From contig JAFZGH010000228.1 of assembly GCA_017555465.1 (NCBI GenBank), positions 1 through 15,205 on the forward strand: 15,205 bases of DNA, in the 5' to 3' direction. Positions 1 to 5,737 of the stretch are shown piece after piece. The notes beneath the pieces were generated by a model. The model did no database searches. It was not told the DNA's origin and saw nothing but the letters and a program-made list of their open reading frames with translations. The DNA comes from Akkermansia sp. (GTDB lineage Bacteria; Verrucomicrobiota; Verrucomicrobiia; Verrucomicrobiales; Akkermansiaceae). Position 1 is the first letter of the stretch, and every line of letters begins with the position of its first letter. The position numbers and the translations under genes were made by a program.

Positions 1-90
1 AACCGTCCCTCTGTTTCCCGGCCAGCCATGAACCGGCCTGCGGGTGGTGGTCACCGCATGAGCGGCGGCGGGCACCACGGGCGCCGGCAT
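1..90 (-). CDS. Start of a phage gene, cut by the left edge
   Basis: An ATG read on the minus strand from position 90 opens a frame that stays open for 30 codons to the window edge. The peptide is rich in Ala, Pro, Val, Thr and Arg. An AAAAAAGG run four bases before the ATG is a plausible ribosome binding site. By position, directly after the scaffold gene in a T7/BPP-1-like order, the major capsid gene would be expected, but these 30 residues are not recognisable as one. A plus-strand frame is also open here until a TAA at 91-93, so the coding strand is inferred from the neighbouring operon and not proven. Confidence 0.4.
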   Translation of the reverse strand, partial: MPAPVVPAAAHAVTTTRRPVHGWPGNRGTV

Positions 91-129
91 TAAGCCTTTT
101 TTCTTGTTCGGTATAGCAGAAACACAAAG

Positions 130-162
130 CCACCCCGGCTCCATATCTCGGAACCGGGGTGG
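130..162 (-). terminator. Hairpin after the scaffold gene, probable intrinsic terminator
   Basis: The arms CCACCCCGG (130-138) and CCGGGGTGG (154-162) pair perfectly over 9 bp. After one mismatch, TCC (140-142) and GGA (150-152) add three more pairs, closing a 7-base loop. On the minus strand the hairpin begins 25 bases past the scaffold stop and is followed by a T-rich CTTTGTGTTT. It could attenuate transcription between the scaffold gene and the next structural gene, or protect the scaffold mRNA 3' end. Confidence 0.6.
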
Positions 163-187
163 TGGGTACTACTCCATCTATGAAAAA

Positions 188-1021
188 TCAGAGTTTTCTG
201 CCGAAAGCCAGCCGGTCGTACTGCTCGTTGGCGTAGCGGTGCTGGGGGTGGCTGGTGCGCATGTAGGCCTCGTGCAGCGGGTGGGCGGGGTCATGCGCAA
301 TGCGGTGAGCCTCGCTCTTGCGGTCGGGCTCCTTGCCGGTGTGCAACGGCGCTTCCTCCATGAGGCTGGCGGCTTCCAGCATGAGGCGTGCGAAATCCGG
401 GTTGGCACGCAGGGCAGGATTCTCCATGAGTGCTTCCACATTGATGCCGGCCCGCTCGCCCATAGTATGCAGGAAAGCGCCGATGGTGTTCATGTTGCTT
501 TCATAGGCCGGGCCCCAGCTTTGCTGCAGAGCAGCATCGGCCTGTTCCACGGCGGCATTCTGCTGCAGGCGGCAGTGTTCCATGAATCTGCGGCCTTCAT
601 CTGTGTAGCGTTCCACCAAGGCGCTGAGCGCCTTGGGCGGCACGCCGTATTCATAAGCCACGCCGCTGAGTTGCTTGACCAGCTCTTCATTCCAGATTTC
701 ATCCGGGGTGTCCTGCGGACGCTCCATCATGAAGTCCTCTGCTTTTTCCGGCAGCCCCACGGCGGCGCGGAAGGCGGCCATGCGGGCGGAATCGGATGCA
801 TCGGGGTAACCGCGCAGCTTTTCCAGGTTGGCATAGCTTTTGGCCAGCGCCTCCGGACGGTGGAATTTGGAGAGAGTGGCCGCGTGCGGCTGCAGCTCTT
901 CAAAGCGGGTGAACCAGCCGGGGGTGAAAGCGCCCTCTTCATTCATGACCGGGGTGGGCACCGGTTCAGCCTCTGGTTGAACCTGCTGGGTGGGTACGTT
1001 ATGTTCTTCTGTATTATCCAT
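188..1021 (-). CDS. Phage scaffold / capsid assembly protein (T7 gp9-like)
   Basis: A 277-aa acidic, mostly helical protein lies directly after the portal block, the position of the scaffold gene in podoviruses. It has a proline-rich, disordered N-terminus (about residues 1-30). The segment of phage capsid-assembly proteins follows: regularly spaced aromatic/LEKL motifs around FHRPEALAKSYANLEKL, then a VGLPEKAEDF stretch typical of podoviral scaffold-type proteins. The rest is helical with a charged C-terminus ending in FGRKL. Scaffold proteins template procapsid assembly and then leave the shell. The ATG at 1021 is chosen because it overlaps the 91-aa gene's stop by 8 bases and starts the conserved-looking part; an upstream start at 1120 would only read the other gene out of frame. 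The family call rests on motif style and gene order. Confidence 0.75.
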   Translation of the reverse strand: MDNTEEHNVPTQQVQPEAEPVPTPVMNEEGAFTPGWFTRFEELQPHAATLSKFHRPEALAKSYANLEKLRGYPDASDSARMAAFRAAVGLPEKAEDFMMERPQDTPDEIWNEELVKQLSGVAYEYGVPPKALSALVERYTDEGRRFMEHCRLQQNAAVEQADAALQQSWGPAYESNMNTIGAFLHTMGERAGINVEALMENPALRANPDFARLMLEAASLMEEAPLHTGKEPDRKSEAHRIAHDPAHPLHEAYMRTSHPQHRYANEQYDRLAFGRKL

Positions 1022-1289
1022 CGTTTTCTGATTGTGTTTGTGTTGCTTCCTGCCGGGCCAGTTCCAACTGTCGGCGAATGATAAGGAAGATTTCGCGGTG
1101 CGCATCACGGCGCATGGCATCCAGCGGGTCGTAGCAGCCTGCTTTGCCCTGGAATACTGGTAAATCCGTTTCGAAGCGGCGCTCTAAATCCGCCAGCACC
1201 AGGTCGGCCTCAGGGTGGGAAAAGACTGCCAGCAGTCTGCGGCGTTCCTGCCGGGCCTGTTCCAGCATGGGGTTACGCTTGTAAATCAT
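1014..1289 (-). CDS. Small Bbp19-like phage structural protein
   Basis: A 91-aa protein is wedged between the portal and scaffold genes, overlapping the portal end by 17 bases and the scaffold start by 8 bases. Its pattern resembles Bbp19-type proteins of BPP-1-like podoviruses: LLAVFSHPEADLVLADLERRF, then an acidic YDPLDAMR, then a basic helix REIFLIIRRQLELA. Such proteins have this same location next to the portal, and their biochemical role is poorly defined. The start fixes itself: the ATG at 1289 gives two Met choices, MIYKRNP or the next Met at residue 8. The Bbp19 assignment is inferred from pattern memory. Confidence 0.6.
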   Translation of the reverse strand: MIYKRNPMLEQARQERRRLLAVFSHPEADLVLADLERRFETDLPVFQGKAGCYDPLDAMRRDAHREIFLIIRRQLELARQEATQTQSENDG

Positions 1290-2850
1290 GAGGCATGGGC
1301 GGGGGTGAGGGTTGAGTAGCGGTTTCGCGTTTGCGCCGCAGGCGTTTTACGCTGACCTCCGGGCGTAGAATTCCCTCCGGCACGCCGTCAAGCCGCGCAG
1401 CCAAACGGAAGGTGCGGTCCAGGTCAACGTGGTCGAGCAGTGCGGAATCCAGGCCTGCCATGCCTTGCAGTCGTTGCAGGGTGCGGGTGATGCCTTCCGA
1501 TTGCAGGCGGCGCATCACCTGAGCCACACGCCCCTGGTACACCACCTGAGGCAGTTCGATTCCCGGTTCGCCGTGGCGGTCGGGCTGCAGCACGGTGCTG
1601 GGAGGCTGCGGGAAACGCCCCAGACGGAACAACAGCGCAAACACGCGTTCCATGAGCGGTCGGAAATCGCTGGCAAAAAGCGTAAATGAGGGGGAGAATA
1701 GCATCACGCGTTCATTTTCCCGGGCGTAAATTTCACTGGCGGTCATCTGCTGTTTCTGCTCGTTCCAAAGTTCCAGCATGGGGATGAAGAATGCCCGGCG
1801 AATCGCCTCCTGCTTCTGGCGCAGGCGGTCCATTCCTATATCGTAGCGCCCCTGGGTGGCCCACTCGCGGGGGAAGCCCAGACTGGCGCTTTCCGGGTTG
1901 ATGAGCGTGCGCCCTCCGGCGCGCAAATCCACTTCGCCGGCCTGGTTGGCCAGCTCCAGGATGCGGGGGAAGGCGGCCACCTCGCCCAGCATATCGAGAA
2001 TGCGGTTGAGGAATTGCGCCTGGCGGATATCCGGGTAGACCAGGCGGGCAGGAGCCAGACCATAAGGGCCTTCACCCCAGCGGAGGAAGCGGGTTACCAT
2101 GTAAGGCATTTCGCGGTAGCCGCTTTCTTGTACAGCGCACTGGTCATCCAGGCTGAAATAGATGCTTTCGAAGGGCATGTTGCGGGTGTTATCTCGCCCG
2201 CGTACCCGTTTGGCACGGGGGCGCACCACATGCAGGAAACGCAGGGCGCTTTCGTGCGGGTTGCGGGCATTTTCCACCAGGGCACGGCCACGCGGTCCCA
2301 GTGCTTTAGTGCCGAATTTGGCAGCAGCCTGGTGCGGGGTGAAGGTGAATTCGCGCATGAAGGTATCCATGCAGCCTTCGTCATTTTCGGCGCAGACGAA
2401 ATCACCACAGGGAATATGGCGGAACAGAAGGCCGCCACTGCGGGTACTGCCGCAGTACAGACAGCCGGTGCCCAGCCCTACTCGGTCCAGGAAACATTCG
2501 TGCAGCTCAGTATAGAAATTGCTCTGCGCCAGTTCGCGGTTGGCAATTTCCGAGCATCGGTTGTACCATGATTCCGCCTCATCGCCGGCATCGGACAGCG
2601 GGCAACTCCACTTGAACCACAACTCATTGCTGGGAGTCATGTAGCTCATGTGGCCGCTGGCCAGTTTCTGGCAGGCTTCCACGGCGGTGGTATCGCTCAG
2701 TTGGTGCGCTGCCGGGGCTTCGGCGGTTTCGTAACCGGACTCGGAGTGCTGGTGTTCGGGCAGCACATAGTGCCGCAGGGTATCCCACCAGCTGTCCCAG
2801 GGTGCGCGGGCAGCCTTGAGGCTCTGATAGCTTTGGAATAGTGTCTGCAT
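1273..2850 (-). CDS. Phage portal protein (T7 gp8-type head-tail connector)
   Basis: A 525-aa protein, within the usual size of T7-type head-to-tail connectors. These form the dodecameric ring at one capsid vertex through which DNA is packaged and ejected. Visible landmarks are an N-terminal helical region with WDSWWDTLRHYVLPE, the SGHMSYMTPSNELWFKW segment typical of the family, and GLGTGCLYCG. A FMREFTFTPHQAAAKFG strip follows, then RWGEGPYGLAPARLVYPDIRQAQFLNR before the crown, and a basic C-terminal tail. The ATG at 2850 overlaps the stop of the 66-aa gene (TGATG), which suggests translational coupling. The open frame extends upstream to 3228, but that part overlaps the two small genes and has no family similarity. 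No frameshift or internal stop is seen, so the gene looks intact. Confidence 0.9.
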   Translation of the reverse strand: MQTLFQSYQSLKAARAPWDSWWDTLRHYVLPEHQHSESGYETAEAPAAHQLSDTTAVEACQKLASGHMSYMTPSNELWFKWSCPLSDAGDEAESWYNRCSEIANRELAQSNFYTELHECFLDRVGLGTGCLYCGSTRSGGLLFRHIPCGDFVCAENDEGCMDTFMREFTFTPHQAAAKFGTKALGPRGRALVENARNPHESALRFLHVVRPRAKRVRGRDNTRNMPFESIYFSLDDQCAVQESGYREMPYMVTRFLRWGEGPYGLAPARLVYPDIRQAQFLNRILDMLGEVAAFPRILELANQAGEVDLRAGGRTLINPESASLGFPREWATQGRYDIGMDRLRQKQEAIRRAFFIPMLELWNEQKQQMTASEIYARENERVMLFSPSFTLFASDFRPLMERVFALLFRLGRFPQPPSTVLQPDRHGEPGIELPQVVYQGRVAQVMRRLQSEGITRTLQRLQGMAGLDSALLDHVDLDRTFRLAARLDGVPEGILRPEVSVKRLRRKRETATQPSPPPMPHDLQA

Positions 2851-3050
2851 CAGCCCAGGGTGGTGTTGGCCGAATCGACCGAGGCGGTGGTCTGCTTGCG
2901 GCGGTGGTTGCTCAGGATGGTGGAAAGCAGACCTTTTTTCTGAGCATTGGTCTGCTGGGTGGCTTCCCGGCTCATTTCGGTGCTGGTCTGGGTGGCTACC
3001 GGAAGCGGAGCTGGGGTTGCGGTGTAATGATTGCTGCTGCTGAATCCCAT
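2850..3050 (-). CDS. Small pre-portal phage protein
   Basis: A 66-aa polar protein lies immediately before the portal, with its TGA overlapping the portal ATG. It begins MGFSSSN, continues with a Pro/Thr/Ser-rich linker, then a basic KKGLLSTILSNHRRK stretch, and ends NTTLG. Many podoviruses carry a short protein just upstream of the portal with the same design: MGF/MGG start, low-complexity linker, basic segment with STIL-like residues and a C-terminal TLG. I recognise the design but know of no established function. No Shine-Dalgarno site precedes the ATG. Confidence 0.65.
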   Translation of the reverse strand: MGFSSSNHYTATPAPLPVATQTSTEMSREATQQTNAQKKGLLSTILSNHRRKQTTASVDSANTTLG

Positions 3051-3064
3051 GATGTGATAATGAG

Positions 3065-3421
3065 TTAGTGGTTTTTACGAAAGAGCCCGGCCCAGGGGAG
3101 AAGATGGGGGCGTTCATGGCGCAACCCGCGCTGGAAGCAGAGCCAGCGCAGCGGGGGCAGGGGGGCTGCCATGCTGCGCGCCAGGGGCAGGCTCCCCACC
3201 AGCAGGTGCACATACCAGGCATCTGCAACGGGGAAAATATGCTCCAGTTCCGGCCACAAATGCGGCTCGGAGCTCAGTACGGGTTTCATGAGTGCCACCA
3301 ACTGCGGCATCAGCAGCACCACACCTTGCGGGTGGGCAGCCAGGGCAGCGAGGTCTGCTTCCATATCGCGACCTGCTGCAAGGTAATACTGCTGTGCCTG
3401 CACTCTGGCATCCGGGGTCAT
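3065..3421 (-). CDS. Unrecognised 118-aa protein, first gene of the phage minus operon
   Basis: I do not recognise this protein. It has a helical N-terminal half with a hydrophobic VVLLMPQLVALM stretch, a middle WPELEHIFPVADAWYVHLLVG, and a basic C-terminus with PLRWLCFQRGLRHERP and LFRKNH. It lacks a signal peptide or a convincing membrane segment. The gene leads the structural operon and ends 14 bases before the 66-aa gene, so it is probably co-expressed with the portal. Some podoviruses have a small acetyltransferase-like gene at this position whose C-terminus also carries an RWL motif, but the resemblance is too slight to name it. The ATG at 3421 is the only good start. Confidence 0.6.
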   Translation of the reverse strand: MTPDARVQAQQYYLAAGRDMEADLAALAAHPQGVVLLMPQLVALMKPVLSSEPHLWPELEHIFPVADAWYVHLLVGSLPLARSMAAPLPPLRWLCFQRGLRHERPHLLPWAGLFRKNH

Positions 3422-3428
3422 GGCGTAG

Positions 3429-3457
3429 AATGTAATCTGCAGAATCCGGAGAATCCA
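3429..3457 (-). promoter_or_regulatory. Weak candidate promoter of the phage minus operon
   Basis: On the minus strand TGGATT (3457-3452), 17 bases and TACATT (3434-3429, four of six -10 consensus bases) precede the ATG at 3421 by 7 bases. The -10 spacing would start the mRNA at or next to the ATG. The -35 match is poor, so an activator or a phage-specific polymerase factor would be needed. Confidence 0.3.
3441..3456. repeat. Direct heptamer repeat overlapping the minus-operon -35 region
   Basis: AGAATCC occurs at 3441-3447 and again at 3450-3456, separated by GG. On the minus strand this reads GGATTCT CC GGATTCT. The 9-base period and the place across the weak -35 fit a tandem protein-binding site, but chance is possible for a 7-mer. 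Confidence 0.35.
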
Positions 3458-3519
3458 GCTTCAATGGACAGTCGGTCATGCGTTTTGCACGGGCATCGCT
3501 GCCGGGGGCGAAAATATCA

Positions 3520-3545
3520 TTGCCGCCTGGCAACAGGTGTGCCAG
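3520..3545. promoter_or_regulatory. Overlapping inverted repeats before the phage plus operon, candidate operator
   Basis: Two perfect dyads overlap. TTGCC (3520-3524) pairs with GGCAA (3529-3533) across 4 bases, and CTGGCA (3527-3532) pairs with TGCCAG (3540-3545) across 7 bases. They lie 16-41 bases before the ATG at 3561, so a bound protein could block transcription of the plus operon. The operon itself encodes a winged-helix protein (4183-4473) that could be the ligand; this is an inference. Confidence 0.4.
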
Positions 3546-3560
3546 AGTCATCAGTATATC

Positions 3561-4160
3561 ATGACAACGCCCGATAACACACCACCCACCGTGCTGGATA
3601 TCTGCAACCTGGCCCTCAGCCGGCTTGGAGAATCCCCCATTGCCGCTATTGATCCCAACGGGAGCCTGGCCTCCCGCCTTTGTTACCTGCATTACCACCC
3701 GGTGCGCCGCGAGGTGCTCTGTGCGCACCGCTGGAGTTTTGCCACGGTGCGCACCACGCTGACCAGTACCGAAGAACCGGTCGGCGACGATACGCACCAG
3801 CTGCGTCATTGCCTGCCGCCGGATTGTCTGCGGGTGCTGGGGGTAAACAGCCGCAGCTGGACACTGCGTGGCCGTGCTGTCTATGCCGCTTCCCCCAGCA
3901 TCCGGCTTCTCTACATTGCCGATGTGGAAGATACCTCGCTTTTCGAACCATTGTTCATTGAAGCGCTGGTGTTGCGCCTGGCCTGGAAACTCTGCATCCC
4001 GCTGATTAACAGCACCACAGCCCGCCAGGCTCTGGGCGAGGAATACCAGCGCGTGGCTCTGCCCCATGCCGCGCATTTCAATGCTGTGCAGAATATGTCC
4101 AATGATTCACACCCGCTCTACCGTCTCTGGCGGCGCAGTATGTCGGGCTCGGCTGAATAA
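3561..4160 (+). CDS. Tail tubular protein A-like adaptor (T7 gp11 type)
   Basis: A 199-aa protein with the pattern of gp11-type adaptor proteins, which form the ring joining the portal to the tail. The pattern is ICNLALSRLGE near the N-terminus (residues 11-21), a spacer with SLASRLCYLHYHPVRREVL, then HRWSFATVR, a LPPDCLRVLGV strand, and RLLYIADVED. A helical stretch FIEALVLRLAWKL and a C-terminal EEYQRVALPHAAHFNAVQN helix follow. Length matches the family. The ATG at 3561 is preferred over an in-frame GTG at 3537, since the latter adds only residues with no family match. It leads the plus operon, divergent from the portal. In T7-like genomes this gene follows the capsid gene on the same strand, so its separation is unusual. 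Confidence 0.8.
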   Translation: MTTPDNTPPTVLDICNLALSRLGESPIAAIDPNGSLASRLCYLHYHPVRREVLCAHRWSFATVRTTLTSTEEPVGDDTHQLRHCLPPDCLRVLGVNSRSWTLRGRAVYAASPSIRLLYIADVEDTSLFEPLFIEALVLRLAWKLCIPLINSTTARQALGEEYQRVALPHAAHFNAVQNMSNDSHPLYRLWRRSMSGSAE

Positions 4161-4182
4161 TCAACCTTCTGGAACTACTGCC

Positions 4183-4473
4183 ATGAAAGCTATTGATTTT
4201 GCTTGCCGCTTTCTGACCCGTGTGCAGAAAGATGACCTCTCACCCGCTGCCCGTCTCGTGCTTATTGCTGTGGCTGCCGGGCTGGAGGAAAAATGCGATA
4301 TTTCAAACGAAACCGCACTCTCACCCAGCGTGTGTACCACCCAGCTGCGCCACCTGGAGCAGCTGGGCGAAGTCCGCTGCGTCAGTCCCCTGACAGAACG
4401 CTACGTGCTTGCCCCTGCCGGCAAGGAACGCATGCGGCGTCTCTTTAACTTCCACTGCGTCCTCCATGGCTAA
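4183..4473 (+). CDS. Small winged-helix protein
   Basis: A 96-aa protein whose core fits a winged helix-turn-helix fold: LSPAARLVLIAVAAGLE (first helix), ISNETALSPSVCTTQLRHLEQLGEVRCV (helix-turn-helix with a LxxLExLGxV recognition-helix ending), then the wing ERYVLAPAGKERMRRLF. This layout is common in MarR-like regulators and in DNA-binding domains of small terminase-associated proteins. It begins 22 bases after the gp11-like gene and its TAA overlaps the next ATG by 8 bases. Its role may be regulation of the phage operons or DNA recognition in packaging; the sequence does not decide which. Confidence 0.65.
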   Translation: MKAIDFACRFLTRVQKDDLSPAARLVLIAVAAGLEEKCDISNETALSPSVCTTQLRHLEQLGEVRCVSPLTERYVLAPAGKERMRRLFNFHCVLHG

Positions 4474-4699
4474 GAAACGCTTCCTGAGTATAGAAGAAAA
4501 GCGCAGCTGGCTGGCCGATATCTTTCGTGACACCGCGGGCGAATACAGCCAGGCGGATAAGTTTAAGGCGATGATAGAGGACACCCGGCTGGCCATGCTG
4601 GCCGAAGAGGCATCCAAACCCGCACCGCAGCAAGGCACATTGCCGGGGATTTCCCATGAATTGCTGGAGCATTTGCCGCCGCCGCTCAATCAGTCCTGA
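4466..4699 (+). CDS. Small helical phage protein, terminase small subunit-like
   Basis: A 77-aa protein reading FLSIEEKRSWLADIFRDTAGEYSQADKFKAMIEDTRLAMLAEE, then a Pro-rich tail. The EKRxWLADIxRxxxxxxSxxxKxKAMxxDxxLA pattern resembles the helix-turn-helix region of many small terminase subunits, which recognise phage DNA for packaging; shortness and memory-based matching limit this to a probable call. The ATG at 4466 lies inside the preceding gene's end. The TGA at 4697-4699 falls within the last codons of the convergent yraN, a 10-base tail-to-tail overlap. No large terminase gene follows, although it usually would. Confidence 0.6.
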   Translation: MAKKRFLSIEEKRSWLADIFRDTAGEYSQADKFKAMIEDTRLAMLAEEASKPAPQQGTLPGISHELLEHLPPPLNQS

Positions 4700-5160
4700 T
4701 GCTCCGGCTGCAGGCGCAGGGGCCGCAGCGGAAAGGCACCGGCCAGGTGGGTTACTTCTGGTTTTCCGCCTGGCGGCAGCAGCACTTCGATGATGTCCAT
4801 GCGCACAGGAACGGGCTCTTCCATGCGGTTGAGCCAGAGCAGGGCGGCGCGGCGCAGACGCTGGCGTTTGTGTTCATTGACGCGGCGTGCCGGGCGTCCT
4901 GCTCCGGTGTGCAGCGCGCTTTTTACTTCTGCAAAAACCAGGATATCGCCTTTACGGCAGATGATGTCTACCTCGCCGCCAGAGCCGATGCGGAACTGGC
5001 GGCGCAGAATTTTGTAACCCTGTGCCCGCAACCAGGAGGCGGCCACTAATTCACCGTATGTGCCCACTGCGGAACTGCGCGGATGCTGGCCTTCAGCCCA
5101 GGGGCAGTTCCAATTGTGTAACAGGTGCAAACGAGCGGCGATGATGTATCGTAATTCCAT
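4690..5160 (-). CDS. yraN: YraN family protein (UPF0102)
   Basis: A 156-aa member of the YraN/UPF0102 family, predicted PD-(D/E)xK nuclease-fold proteins often encoded beside rnhB and of uncertain substrate. The signature is clear: GTYGELVAASWLRAQGYKILRRQFR (residues 33-57), then GGEVDIICRKGDILVFAEVKSA with the D...ExK catalytic residues, and R.VNEHKRQRLRRAALLWL. The family usually ends after the HxxxAF strand; here 13 further residues (PLRPLRLQPEHQD) follow, exactly where the phage block abuts. The ATG at 5160 overlaps the end of rnhB by 68 bases. A GTG at 5067 would give 125 aa, nearer the family length, and is a real alternative. Neither has a Shine-Dalgarno site. Confidence 0.88.
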   Translation of the reverse strand: MELRYIIAARLHLLHNWNCPWAEGQHPRSSAVGTYGELVAASWLRAQGYKILRRQFRIGSGGEVDIICRKGDILVFAEVKSALHTGAGRPARRVNEHKRQRLRRAALLWLNRMEEPVPVRMDIIEVLLPPGGKPEVTHLAGAFPLRPLRLQPEHQD

Positions 5161-5737
5161 GCTCAAGAATAGCTTGCATGTGAGCCTTTGTTCCATACCC
5201 TGCGTGCCGGGCAAAGCCGTATGCCGGGAACTCGCGGTCCAGCTCTTCCATATAGTGGTCTCGCCATACCTTGGCCAGAATGCTCGCGGCGGCAATGCTC
5301 AGGCAGCGTGCATCGCCCTTGACAATGCTGCGGCTGGGCAGCGGGAAGCCGGGAACCGGAAGGCCGTCAATCAGGCAGAAATCCACCCCGCCGGGCAGCC
5401 CTTCTGCTGCGCGGCGCATGGCCAGGTGCGTGGCGCGCAGGATATTCAGCTCATCAATTTCCTGCACCGTAGCCTGGGCAATGCATTTCTGCACCGCGTC
5501 GTCCTTCATCAGCTCAGCGTACAGGGCCTCGCGTTTTCTGGCCGTCAGCTTCTTGGAGTCATTCAACCCCGGAAGCTCATACCCCGGCGGCAGAATCACA
5601 GCCGCTGCCACCACTGGGCCGGCCAGCGGGCCGCGCCCGGCTTCGTCAATGCCGCACACGCGGGAAAAACCTTCGTTGCGGGCAGCAAGTTCCTCGCTCA
5701 TATCCGGCGGAGTAGTGGGGGTAGGCGTGCGGCTCAT
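5093..5737 (-). CDS. rnhB: Ribonuclease HII
   Basis: A 214-aa protein of usual length. RNase HII cuts the RNA strand of RNA-DNA hybrids and starts removal of single ribonucleotides misinserted in DNA, in the cytoplasm. The opening GIDEAGRGPLAGPVVAAAV motif (residues 29-46, catalytic D31 and E32) is complete. NDSKKLTARKRE, FCLIDGLPVPG (D124), VKGDARCLSIAAASILAKVWRD and the C-terminal GYGTKAHMQAILEHG...HRRSF follow as in the family. The ATG overlaps the upstream secreted-protein stop (ATGA), and yraN overlaps its end, so the three genes form an operon. The 20-odd residues before the core are low-complexity Pro/Thr, and a start at the inner Met (residue 13) is possible. Confidence 0.95.
   Translation of the reverse strand: MSRTPTPTTPPDMSEELAARNEGFSRVCGIDEAGRGPLAGPVVAAAVILPPGYELPGLNDSKKLTARKREALYAELMKDDAVQKCIAQATVQEIDELNILRATHLAMRRAAEGLPGGVDFCLIDGLPVPGFPLPSRSIVKGDARCLSIAAASILAKVWRDHYMEELDREFPAYGFARHAGYGTKAHMQAILEHGITIHHRRSFAPVTQLELPLG

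Noticed and set aside
104..1081. 325-codon plus-strand open frame opposite the scaffold gene
   Set aside because: It is antisense to the scaffold and 91-aa genes, starts with TTG, and its product has no recognisable domain; it is the usual shadow frame of GC-rich coding DNA.
2014..2571. 185-codon plus-strand frame inside the portal
   Set aside because: Antisense to an intact, recognisable portal gene, with no start signal or family similarity.
3114..4076. 320-codon minus-strand open frame across the divergent intergenic region
   Set aside because: It overlaps the gp11-like gene antisense and the 118-aa gene in another frame, and its composition is not protein-like.
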